Assembly (NCBI RefSeq): GCF_013464485.1 | Contig: NZ_RAUX01000019.1 | Coordinates: 59,894 to 123,893 of the forward strand | From: Stenotrophomonas maltophilia | Lineage (GTDB): Bacteria; Pseudomonadota; Gammaproteobacteria; Xanthomonadales; Xanthomonadaceae | Direction: 5' to 3' | DNA: 64,000 nucleotides | Part shown: in pieces, positions 25,125 to 32,507 of the stretch | Numbering within the stretch: the first letter of the stretch is position 1 | How the letters are laid out: each line of letters begins with the position of its first letter | Position numbers and translations under genes: made by a program | The notes under the pieces: model-generated | Told to the model about the DNA's origin: nothing | The model's database searches: none | What the model saw: only the letters and a program-made list of their open reading frames with translations

Positions 25125-26549
25125 TCAGGGCATCACCGGCGGCACATAGGCCAGCGTCATGCCCAGCAGCCACAGCAGGCCCAGGACCAGCGGGATATGC
25201 ACCAGCAGCTGGATGAAGGTGAAGCCGACGATGTCACGAGCCTTCAGGCCCAGCACGCCCAACAGCGGCAGCATCCAGAACGGGTTGATCAGGTTCGGCA
25301 GCGCTTCGGCCGCGTTGTAGACCTGCACCGCCCAGCCCAGGTGTGCCTTCAGTTCGTTGGCGGCCTGCATCACGTACGGTGCCTCGATGATCCACTTGCC
25401 ACCACCGGAGGGCACGAAGAAGCCCAGCACAGCCGAGTAGACGCCCATCACCAGCGCGAAGCTATCGGTGCTGGCCACGTGCACGAACAGGCTCGACAGG
25501 CGGTGCGCCAGCGTCTGCCCATCGCCGCCGGCAGCGTGGGTGAGGATCATGGCGATACCGCCGTACAGCGGGAACTGGATCAGCACGCCGGTGGTGCTGG
25601 GCACCGCCTTGGCGACCGCGTTGAGGAAGCTGCGTGGGCGCCAGTGCAGCAGCAGGCCCAGCGAAATGAACATGAAGTTGTAGGTATTGAGGTTGGCGAT
25701 GGCGGTGACCACCGGCTTGTTGGCGAACTCGTTGAACAGCCAACCGAACGCCAGCAGCGAGAGCAGCACGGTCAGCAGCGGGCTGTATTCCAGCCACTCG
25801 CCCGGGCGCGTGCGACGCTGCAACGGTTCCGGCTCGGCCTGCGCGGCGCCCGGGAACTCCTCGGCGGTACGCGCACTGCCGGCGGCCGGTGCGGTCAGCC
25901 AGGCGATCAGCAGCGAGACCAGGATCAGCACCGCGGTCAGTGCGATCGACTGCCACAGGAAGATGGTTTCGGTGAACGGCAGCACGCCAGTGATTTCAAC
26001 CAGCCCTGGTGGCATGCTGGCCGGGTTGGCCTGCAGCTGTGCGGCCGACGAGCTCAGGCCCATCGCCCACACCGCACCCAGACCGAGATACGCCGAGGCA
26101 CCAGCCGCGCGGTAGTCCATGCGCAGTTCGGTGCGGCGCGCCAGCGCGCGCACCAGCAGGCCGCCGAATACCAGCGAGAAGCCCCAGCTGAGCAGCGAGG
26201 CGAGCATGCTGACCAGGCCCACGTACACCACCGCACCACGGCCGGTGCGCGGCACACGGGCCAGGAAGTCGATGAAGCGGGCAACCACCGGCGCGGTCGC
26301 CACCGCGTAGCCGCCGATGACCACGAAGGCCATCTGCATGGTGAAGGGAATCAGGCTCCAGAAGCCGTCACCGAAGGCGCTGGCGGTGGCCTGCGGGGTT
26401 GAGCCGAAGCCCATCGCGGCCAGCGCGACGATGACCACGCCCAGCACCGCGAACACATACGCGTCGGGGAACCACTTTTCCGCCCAGGCAGCCGAGCGCA
26501 GCGCTGCGCGCGCCATCCAGCCATCCTGTACTGCTGCCGTCGAGGCCAT
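25125..26549 (-). CDS. atoE: Short-chain fatty acid transporter
   Basis: Inner-membrane carrier of 474 residues of the AtoE family, which takes up short-chain fatty acids such as acetoacetate or butyrate. About 12 hydrophobic segments are seen. Family landmarks are GFWSLIPFTMQMAFVVIGGY near the N-terminus, SWGFSLVFGGLLVRALARR, the FVPSGGGKWIIEAPYVM segment and NLINPFWMLPLLG. Gly-rich FVPSGGGKW is highly conserved and probably lines the substrate path. AGGG lies seven bases before ATG. No ato catabolic genes are adjacent, so it is an isolated transporter gene here. Confidence 0.92.
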   Translation of the reverse strand: MASTAAVQDGWMARAALRSAAWAEKWFPDAYVFAVLGVVIVALAAMGFGSTPQATASAFGDGFWSLIPFTMQMAFVVIGGYAVATAPVVARFIDFLARVPRTGRGAVVYVGLVSMLASLLSWGFSLVFGGLLVRALARRTELRMDYRAAGASAYLGLGAVWAMGLSSSAAQLQANPASMPPGLVEITGVLPFTETIFLWQSIALTAVLILVSLLIAWLTAPAAGSARTAEEFPGAAQAEPEPLQRRTRPGEWLEYSPLLTVLLSLLAFGWLFNEFANKPVVTAIANLNTYNFMFISLGLLLHWRPRSFLNAVAKAVPSTTGVLIQFPLYGGIAMILTHAAGGDGQTLAHRLSSLFVHVASTDSFALVMGVYSAVLGFFVPSGGGKWIIEAPYVMQAANELKAHLGWAVQVYNAAEALPNLINPFWMLPLLGVLGLKARDIVGFTFIQLLVHIPLVLGLLWLLGMTLAYVPPVMP

Positions 26550-26653
26550 CGCCTACCCTCCCAGGTTCGATGGCCCGATTCTGGGCGGTGGTGCGCGGGC
26601 TGTCTGCCACCTATTGGTCGTAGGTGGCGGAAGGCCCGGCGCTATGCGCCGCC

Positions 26654-26720
26654 GCCCGAGCATAGGCTCGGGCGCTACAGAAGCGCTGTCAGCTGTAGAG
26701 CCGAGCCCACGCTCGGCTGC
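26654..26720. repeat. Two SMAG palindromes in inverted orientation
   Basis: Unit 1 (26654-26678) has arms GCCCGAG/CTCGGGC and ends in CTAC. Unit 2 (26695-26720) starts with GTAG and has arms AGCCGAGC/GCTCGGCT. They lie downstream of ubiA, whose stop is at 26726. Confidence 0.78.
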
Positions 26721-26725
26721 GTGTC

Positions 26726-27619
26726 TCAACGCAACGCCAGGTCCACGGCGATGCCGGCAAACAGCGCGGCACCCACCCAGTTGTTGTGCAGGAACGCCTT
26801 GAAGCATGGACCGCGCTCGCGGTTGCGGCAGATCCAGAACTCGTACACCACCAGCACCGTGGCCACGGTCACACCGGCCAGGTAGTACCCGCCCAGACCG
26901 CCGCGCACGCCCACCAGCGCCATGGTGGCCAGGAACAGCGCGTACAGCACGCCCTGGATGACCAGATCGAGATCACCGAACAGGATCGCGGTGGAGTGCG
27001 AGCCCATCTTCAGGTCGTCCTCGCGATCGACCATGGCATACCAGGTGTCGTAGGCGGTGGACCACAGAATGTTGCCGGCATACAGCAGCCAGCCCAGCAT
27101 CGGCACCTCGCCCTGCACGGCGGCGAAGGCCATCGGGATGCCCCAGCCGAACGACATGCCCAGGTACACCTGCGGCAGATGGGTGTAACGCTTCAGGTAC
27201 GGGTAGCTGGCGGCCAGGAACACACCGATGAAGCTCAGGCCGATAGTCAGGCCGTTCATCGTAAGCACCAGGCCGAACGCCACCAGCATCAGGACGGCGA
27301 ACAGGGCGAGTGCTGCGCGGCCGCTGATCGCACCGGTGGCCAACGGGCGCGCCTTGGTGCGCTCCACGTGCGGGTCGAGCCAGCGGTCGGCGTAGTCGTT
27401 GATGACGCAACCGGCCGAGCGGGTCAGCCACACGCCGGCGGTGAACACGAACAGCGTCCATAGCGGCGGCATGCCGCCCGCGGCCAGCCACAACGCCCAC
27501 CACGTGGGCCACAGCAGCAGCAACGTGCCGATCGGGCGATCAGCGCGCATCAGACTCCAGAAATGCCGCCAACGCGGCGTCGCCGGCGATTGCGGCGAAG
27601 AGAGGGGGGTATCAGCCAT
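26726..27619 (-). CDS. ubiA: 4-hydroxybenzoate octaprenyltransferase
   Basis: Inner-membrane prenyltransferase of 297 residues that attaches the polyprenyl chain to 4-hydroxybenzoate in ubiquinone synthesis. Both Asp-rich motifs are present: [15 protein letters not shown] (NDxxD) and [14 protein letters not shown]. About eight membrane helices are seen, and [20 protein letters not shown] at the N-terminus is UbiA-typical. The frame is open further upstream, but those codons come from the antisense of tRNA-Arg, so ATG at 27619 is used. Ubiquinone made here is the substrate of the bo3 oxidase coded in the same window. Confidence 0.95.
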   Translation of the reverse strand: MADTPLSSPQSPATPRWRHFWSLMRADRPIGTLLLLWPTWWALWLAAGGMPPLWTLFVFTAGVWLTRSAGCVINDYADRWLDPHVERTKARPLATGAISGRAALALFAVLMLVAFGLVLTMNGLTIGLSFIGVFLAASYPYLKRYTHLPQVYLGMSFGWGIPMAFAAVQGEVPMLGWLLYAGNILWSTAYDTWYAMVDREDDLKMGSHSTAILFGDLDLVIQGVLYALFLATMALVGVRGGLGGYYLAGVTVATVLVVYEFWICRNRERGPCFKAFLHNNWVGAALFAGIAVDLALR

Positions 27620-27769
27620 GGCGATAGGATACTCCTGCCCTTCCGGCCGGGCTTTGCCCGGCGGGGGGAGATTTGTTCGGCGAACTTGGATAGAATGCCC
27701 GTCCCGCACCGCCTCATGGCGCTGCGATGCCCGCCCCGGCACTGGTCGGTGGTGCGGCGGTTCTACAAC

Positions 27770-27846
27770 GCGCCCGTAGCTCAGCCGGATAGAGTAGTGG
27801 CTTCCGAAGCCATTGGTCGGGGGTTCGAATCCCTCCGGGCGCGCCA
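27770..27846 (+). tRNA. tRNA-Arg (anticodon CCG)
   Basis: A 77-base cloverleaf with encoded CCA. The acceptor arm GCGCCCG pairs with CGGGCGC, the D-loop region is TAGCTCAGCCGGATAGAGTA, and the anticodon loop TTCCGAA gives CCG at 27804-27806. The T-arm is GGGGGTTCGAATCCCTCC with the GTTCGAATC core. It reads CGG arginine codons, which matter in a high-GC genome. A TAGAAT hexamer at 27691-27696 could be its -10 box, though no good -35 was found. No integrase or direct repeat of the 3' end was seen. Confidence 0.97.
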
Positions 27847-27918
27847 TCTTTCCCCTCGTTGCCTTCCTCGTCGCGACCCGCGCTGGACGATGTTGCGCGC
27901 TTCATCAACACTGCGCGC

Positions 27919-29046
27919 ATGATGCCACCAGATCTGCTGAAGTTGGCGGCGGGCGCTGCGATTCTGGGCCTGGCCGCCTTGTCCACCGGAGTGAGCTTCG
28001 GCCGTGCTCGGCGTGGCAGTCACCTGCTCACCGCATTCTTCGCCTGTTTCGCCGCGGCCAACCTGTTCGGGCTGGTACTGCTAGGTGGTCAAGCCTGGTT
28101 GTCGACCGACGCTGTGCGCTGGCTGCGGGTCATCGAAGTGCCACTGGTCTATCTGCTGGGCCCATTGCTGTACGGCCATGCGCGTGCGTTGCTGGCGCCC
28201 GGACCGGAACATGCGTCGTCTTTGCCGGTCAAGCATCTGCTGCCTGCCTTTTTCGCGCTCGCCATCTCTCTATTGAATGCGCTTGCGCCTTTCGAGGCCT
28301 CGCCGCAGGGCAATGTGGTGTTCCAGCTCAGTTTCCATGGCTGGTTGCTGCAGGGTGCGCCCTACCTGCTGGCCACGCTGTGGCTGTCGCTGCGCACACC
28401 TTCGGCCCCGCGCGGAACCGCCATCCAGCGCAGTGGACTACGCGGGCTGGCGATCGTGATGGCGGGGTGCTGGCTTGCCAGTACGGTGAACCGGTGGCCG
28501 CCAGGCGCCGCCCCGCTACTGGCCAGCATCGGGCTCAGTCTGCTGACCACGGCAGGTATGTACCTGCTTGCGTGCCGGGTCCTACGCCGGCAACTGCGCA
28601 CACCCGTGAGCGCTGCCGAAGGTGGCATGGTGAACATGCCTGCGTCTGCCGAGAGCACCGCCGACGCACGCTACGAGCGCTCGGGCATCGATGCTGCGCA
28701 GTGCGCGGCCATCGCCAGCGCGCTGACCGCGTTGATGCAGGGCGAGCGCCTGCACGAAGCCTCCAGACTGGATCTTCAACACCTTAGCCAGCGCAGCGGC
28801 TGGTCCCCGAACCAGGTGTCGCAGGCACTCAACCAGGGTCTGGGCCAGAGCTTCTCCGAGTTCGTGAACGGCTTCCGCGTCGCCGCTGCGATGGCGTGCC
28901 TGTCCGATCCCTCCGACCCACGAAGCGTGCTGGACATTGGCCTTGCGGCCGGCTTCGGCAGCAAGTCCACCTTCAACAGTGCATTCAAGCGCGCGACTGG
29001 GCAGACACCCAGCGAGTATCGACGCCGCTCCACCGCGTCCGACTGA
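27919..29046 (+). CDS. Membrane-bound AraC-family regulator (7 TM + HTH)
   Basis: Protein of 375 residues. The N-terminal half has seven predicted membrane helices (for example LAAGAAILGLAALSTGVSF, LLTAFFACFAAANLFGLVLL, VIEVPLVYLLGPLLYG and SIGLSLLTTAGMYLLACRVL). The cytoplasmic C-terminal ~110 residues form an AraC domain with SQRSGWSPNQVSQALNQGLG, FSEFVNGFRVAAAM and VLDIGLAAGFGSKSTFNSAF, then TGQTPSEYRRR. It probably senses a membrane or periplasmic signal. Two adjacent ATG codons occur at 27919 and 27922 with no clear Shine-Dalgarno; a TTG at 27859 would extend it. It lies 73 bases after tRNA-Arg and ahead of the aspartyl-protease gene, a possible target. Confidence 0.82.
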   Translation: MMPPDLLKLAAGAAILGLAALSTGVSFGRARRGSHLLTAFFACFAAANLFGLVLLGGQAWLSTDAVRWLRVIEVPLVYLLGPLLYGHARALLAPGPEHASSLPVKHLLPAFFALAISLLNALAPFEASPQGNVVFQLSFHGWLLQGAPYLLATLWLSLRTPSAPRGTAIQRSGLRGLAIVMAGCWLASTVNRWPPGAAPLLASIGLSLLTTAGMYLLACRVLRRQLRTPVSAAEGGMVNMPASAESTADARYERSGIDAAQCAAIASALTALMQGERLHEASRLDLQHLSQRSGWSPNQVSQALNQGLGQSFSEFVNGFRVAAAMACLSDPSDPRSVLDIGLAAGFGSKSTFNSAFKRATGQTPSEYRRRSTASD

Positions 29047-29128
29047 ACGTCCAATCCTTCACGCCCGGTCGAATACTCGCCGTCGCTGCGTTGCCATTGC
29101 CCTCATACCCAACGAAGGAGGTGAGGCG

Positions 29129-31006
29129 ATGCGTTTTCGATGGATGCTGCACGGCCTGCTGTGGATGCTGGTGGTTCCGGCACACGCCGACGCGATGGAT
29201 GCTGCCGATGTGCTTGCAAGGGCCCGTGCAGCCAGCGGTGGCGACCGTTGGCAGGCGATACAGCGCCTGCAGGCCGAGGGCGAGCAGTCGGTGGGCGGTC
29301 TGCACGGGCGCTGGCAGCTCAATCAGGACCTGCGCGCCGGGCACTATGTTGAACAGGCGCAGCTGGGAGACTTCATTGTCGCGCAGGGTTTTGACGGGCA
29401 TCTGTCCTGGCGGCGCGACTACGGCGGCGAGGTCGGCCTGCTGGACGGCACAGTGCCGCGCCGGACCGCGCGCACGCAGTCGTGGCTGGCGACCCGTGCC
29501 TATTGGTCCAACGCCTATCCGGCCACGCACTTTGCCGCACCCCGCACCGAGGCTCTGGATGGCCAGCGCTACACCGTCCTTGCCACGAAGCCGGAGGGTG
29601 CCGACCCGATCGAGCTCTGGTTTGATACAGGCAGCGGCCTGCTCGGCCGCGTGGTCATTGCATCCGCTCGCACACCCACCGCCATCGCACTGGAGGACTA
29701 TAGGGCGGTCGATGGCCTGCTGCTGCCCCACCGCATCATCACCGACACGCTCGATTCCCAGGGCCGTGCCGACTCGCGACTGCGCAGTGACGTGCACGTG
29801 CAGCGCTACCAGGTGGATGGCCCGGTGCCGGACACGCTGTATGCACCACCGGCGATGGCCGATGACAATTACATCGATGATGCCAGCGGCACCACGCGGG
29901 TTCCATTCGATCTGATCAACAACCATGTCTACGTCGAGGCCGAGGTGGACGGCCAGCCGGCACGGTTTCTGGTGGACACCGGCGCCATCAACCTGCTGAC
30001 ACCTGCCGCAGCCAAGCGCCTGGGGCTGACCGCCACGGGCCGCCTGAGCGTGCATGGTGCCGGCGACAATGCCAGCGACCTGGGCCTGGCGCAGGCCCGC
30101 CACCTCCGCATCGGCGGCGCACACCTGACCCGCCCGGTATTCCACATCATCGACCTCGGCCAGCAGATCAACTCGATGGGCGTGCCACACGATGGCTTCA
30201 TCGGCTACGAGACCTTCCTGCGCTTTGTCACCACCTTCGACTACGGCGCACGCGTGCTCAGTTTCACCCGACCCGGCAACTACCAACCGCCCTCCAACGC
30301 TGTGGTGCTGCCGTTCGAACAGGACGACCGCGCCCCGGTGCTGAATGGCGAACTGGACGGCATCCCGCTGCGGTTGTGGCTGGACACCGGCTCACGCAAC
30401 TCGCTGAGCCTGAGCAGCCCGTTCGTGCGCACCCATCGTTTGTTGGAGAAGTACCACGCCAGCGAGGAGGCCGTACTTGGATGGGGCCTCGGTGGCCCAG
30501 GCCGCGCGCGACCGGCCCGGCTTGGCGTGCTGCGCATGGGCGACATCAAGGTCACCGGGCTGGTCGGTGACCTGTCCAGCACCGACAAGGGTGCGCTGGC
30601 CCTGGCCGACTATGGCGCGATTCTCGGTGGCGGCGTGCTGCGGCGCTTCTCCATGGGCATCGACTACGACGCCAAGCGCCTTTATCTGGTGCCCAACGCT
30701 GAAAGCACGGAGGCCGATGCCTTCGACCGCAGCGGGTTGTGGCTGCAGGCCGAGGACGGCGCACTGCGTGTGGCCGATGTGGCGCCGTCCAGTGCTGGTG
30801 CACGCGCCGGCCTGCGCAGGGATGATCGCATCGTCATGATTTCAGGCGAGCCGATTGCCATGCGAACACTGGCGGACTGGCGTGCGCTGCTGCGTGAGCG
30901 CCCGGTGCGAACGCGCGTGGGCATCCGCTATCTGCGCGATGACCGGCAGATGGATACCGAGCTGGTGCTGGCAGATCGCGTTAAGGAGCGTTGGCCTGCC
31001 GATTGA
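29129..31006 (+). CDS. Exported protein with two retropepsin-like domains and a PDZ domain
   Basis: Protein of 625 residues with a signal peptide (ending near AHA-DAMDA) and a near-perfect Shine-Dalgarno AAGGAGG eight bases before ATG. The N-terminal ~240 residues resemble LolA/LolB-like or MucB-like outer-membrane lipoprotein-carrier folds (ELWFDTGSGLLGRVV). Two aspartyl-protease half-domains follow: FLVDTGAINLLTP and LWLDTGSRNSLSL, each with the D-T-G catalytic triad of retropepsins. Two halves in one chain could form one pepsin-like active site. A PDZ domain ends the chain (VADVAPSSAGARAGLRRDDR). A strong terminator follows. The substrate is unknown. Confidence 0.82.
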   Translation: MRFRWMLHGLLWMLVVPAHADAMDAADVLARARAASGGDRWQAIQRLQAEGEQSVGGLHGRWQLNQDLRAGHYVEQAQLGDFIVAQGFDGHLSWRRDYGGEVGLLDGTVPRRTARTQSWLATRAYWSNAYPATHFAAPRTEALDGQRYTVLATKPEGADPIELWFDTGSGLLGRVVIASARTPTAIALEDYRAVDGLLLPHRIITDTLDSQGRADSRLRSDVHVQRYQVDGPVPDTLYAPPAMADDNYIDDASGTTRVPFDLINNHVYVEAEVDGQPARFLVDTGAINLLTPAAAKRLGLTATGRLSVHGAGDNASDLGLAQARHLRIGGAHLTRPVFHIIDLGQQINSMGVPHDGFIGYETFLRFVTTFDYGARVLSFTRPGNYQPPSNAVVLPFEQDDRAPVLNGELDGIPLRLWLDTGSRNSLSLSSPFVRTHRLLEKYHASEEAVLGWGLGGPGRARPARLGVLRMGDIKVTGLVGDLSSTDKGALALADYGAILGGGVLRRFSMGIDYDAKRLYLVPNAESTEADAFDRSGLWLQAEDGALRVADVAPSSAGARAGLRRDDRIVMISGEPIAMRTLADWRALLRERPVRTRVGIRYLRDDRQMDTELVLADRVKERWPAD

Positions 31007-31018
31007 GCGGGGAAACAG

Positions 31019-31043
31019 CAACGCCGGGCAGTGCCCGGCGTTG
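31019..31043 (+). terminator. Rho-independent-type terminator
   Basis: Perfect hairpin CAACGCCGGGCA / TGCCCGGCGTTG with virtually no loop beyond one base, starting 13 bases after the stop of the aspartyl-protease gene, then TGTTC. Its stem is very stable. It also ends the opposite transcription unit coming from the GH109-like gene. Confidence 0.8.
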
Positions 31044-31053
31044 TGTTCAAACC

Positions 31054-31076
31054 AGTCGAGCATGGCTCGACTCTAC
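31054..31076. repeat. SMAG-type palindrome
   Basis: AGTCGAGC-atg-GCTCGACT variant ending in CTAC, ten bases before the stop of the leftward GH109-like gene and next to the hairpin terminator. Confidence 0.72.
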
Positions 31077-31086
31077 AAAAAGCAGA

Positions 31087-32442
31087 TCAATACTTGCCGT
31101 CGAACGCGAAGATCGGCTTGCGCTGCTTCCACGTGCCGGCGGTGAAGTCCGGGAACTCCAGCGTCTGGAAGCTGTTGGCGATCGACTGCTCGCTCAATGG
31201 GGTGATCGCGCTCCAGGTCACCGCATCGTAGATGTCGATCGGCATCGGCGCCTTGGCCTTCAGCGCTTCCACAAACGCGTGGATGACGAACCAGTCCATG
31301 CCACCGTGGCCGGCACTGGCGGCGGTGTCGGCGTTCTGCTTCCACAGCGGATGCTCGTACGCGTCCTGGTACTTCTTGAACTCTTCCCACTGGTGCGGCG
31401 GGCTGCGGCCTTCGATGTGGATCGAATGGTTCACATCCATCCACAGGCCCTTGGTGCCCTGCACGCGGAAACCCATCGAATACGGACGCGGCAGCGAGGT
31501 GTCATGCTGCAGCAGGATGGTCTCGCCGTTCTCGCAGGCCAGCGTGGTGGTCACGATGTCACCCAGCTTGAACTTCACCTTGGTGCTGGGGTGGGTGGTG
31601 CCGCCACTCTTGGCCACGGTGTATTCGTGCAGGCCACGCGCCTTGGTCGCGAAGGCGTTGATGTGGGTGAAGCGATTGCCACGGTTGATGCCGGTATACA
31701 TCGCGCACGGGCCGATGCCGTGGCTGGGGTACAGCTCGCCATTGCGCTCCACCGAATGCTCGGTGCGCCAGCGGGCTTCGCTCCAGCCCTTGGGGCCGAA
31801 TTCCACGCCACTGTCATAGGGCTGGTTCGGGTCGCCGGAATTGAACTTCACCCCACGCAGGTCGTGCTGGTAGCCGGCCTGCAGGTGCACCAGTTCGCCG
31901 AACAGGCCCTGGCGCACCATCTGCAGCGCGGCCATCACGTCGCGGCGGTAACAGACGTTCTCCAGCAGCATGTACGGGGTGCCCGTGCTCAGCTGGGTCT
32001 TCAACACGTCCCAGTGGTCCTGCAGGGTGATGCCGGCCACCACTTCGCAGCCCACGGCCACGCCAGCCTGCATTGCGGCAATCGCCATCGGCGCGTGGTA
32101 CTCCCACGGCGTGGCGATGATCACGCCATCGATGCCCTTCTGTTCCAGCAGGCGCTTCCAGGCGTTGGTATCGCGGTCCTGGCCGTAGGTCTTCGGCGCC
32201 GGCTTGCCGGCCTTGGCCACCATGTCCATGGCACGGCCGAGCATGATCGGTTCGATGTCGCACAGCGCGACCACCTCGACGTCGTCGCGGCGCACCAGCT
32301 CCTTCAGCAGCACCAGGCCGCGCATGCCGGTACCGATCATGGCCAGGCGCACCTTGCGCCCGCGTGCCCATGCCGGGGTCTGCGGCAGCAGGCTGCTGGC
32401 GGCGACAGCGGCACTGGCCGCGATGAATTCCCTACGCTTCAT
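31087..32442 (-). CDS. Tat-exported Gfo/Idh/MocA-fold protein, GH109-type alpha-N-acetylgalactosaminidase
   Basis: Protein of 451 residues with a twin-arginine signal (KRREFIAASAAVAASSLLP, cleavage after AWA). The fold is Gfo/Idh/MocA: Rossmann motif VRLAMIGTGMRGLVLL and IIATPWEYHAP, then the C-terminal alpha/beta domain. The segment YPSHGIGPCAMYTGINRGNR matches the active-site region of GH109 enzymes, where a His takes part in an NAD-dependent redox-elimination hydrolysis of alpha-GalNAc. Tat export folded with its NAD cofactor fits GH109. It lies next to GalNAc catabolic genes, which supports release of terminal alpha-GalNAc from glycans in the periplasm. ATG at 32451 is an alternative; the codon at 32442 directly starts the Tat motif. 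Confidence 0.83.
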   Translation of the reverse strand: MKRREFIAASAAVAASSLLPQTPAWARGRKVRLAMIGTGMRGLVLLKELVRRDDVEVVALCDIEPIMLGRAMDMVAKAGKPAPKTYGQDRDTNAWKRLLEQKGIDGVIIATPWEYHAPMAIAAMQAGVAVGCEVVAGITLQDHWDVLKTQLSTGTPYMLLENVCYRRDVMAALQMVRQGLFGELVHLQAGYQHDLRGVKFNSGDPNQPYDSGVEFGPKGWSEARWRTEHSVERNGELYPSHGIGPCAMYTGINRGNRFTHINAFATKARGLHEYTVAKSGGTTHPSTKVKFKLGDIVTTTLACENGETILLQHDTSLPRPYSMGFRVQGTKGLWMDVNHSIHIEGRSPPHQWEEFKKYQDAYEHPLWKQNADTAASAGHGGMDWFVIHAFVEALKAKAPMPIDIYDAVTWSAITPLSEQSIANSFQTLEFPDFTAGTWKQRKPIFAFDGKY

Positions 32443-32507
32443 GGCAAACATCTCTCCTCTTGGCAGCGAGCCGGCCGTAGCCGGCCCGCCAGGTCACGCA
32501 AACGGAA

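Noticed and set aside
24853-25173. Longer version of the Gln-rich protein with about 100 more N-terminal residues
   Set aside because: The extra part has no domain sense or Shine-Dalgarno, while ATG 24852 has GGAG at the right distance.
27620-27847. N-terminal extension of UbiA reading [19 protein letters not shown]
   Set aside because: This is the antisense translation of the tRNA-Arg gene, a common annotation artefact. The UbiA family start is at 27619.
27770-29046. tRNA-Arg as an integration site of a genomic island
   Set aside because: No integrase, no direct repeat of the tRNA 3' end and no change of composition were seen downstream.
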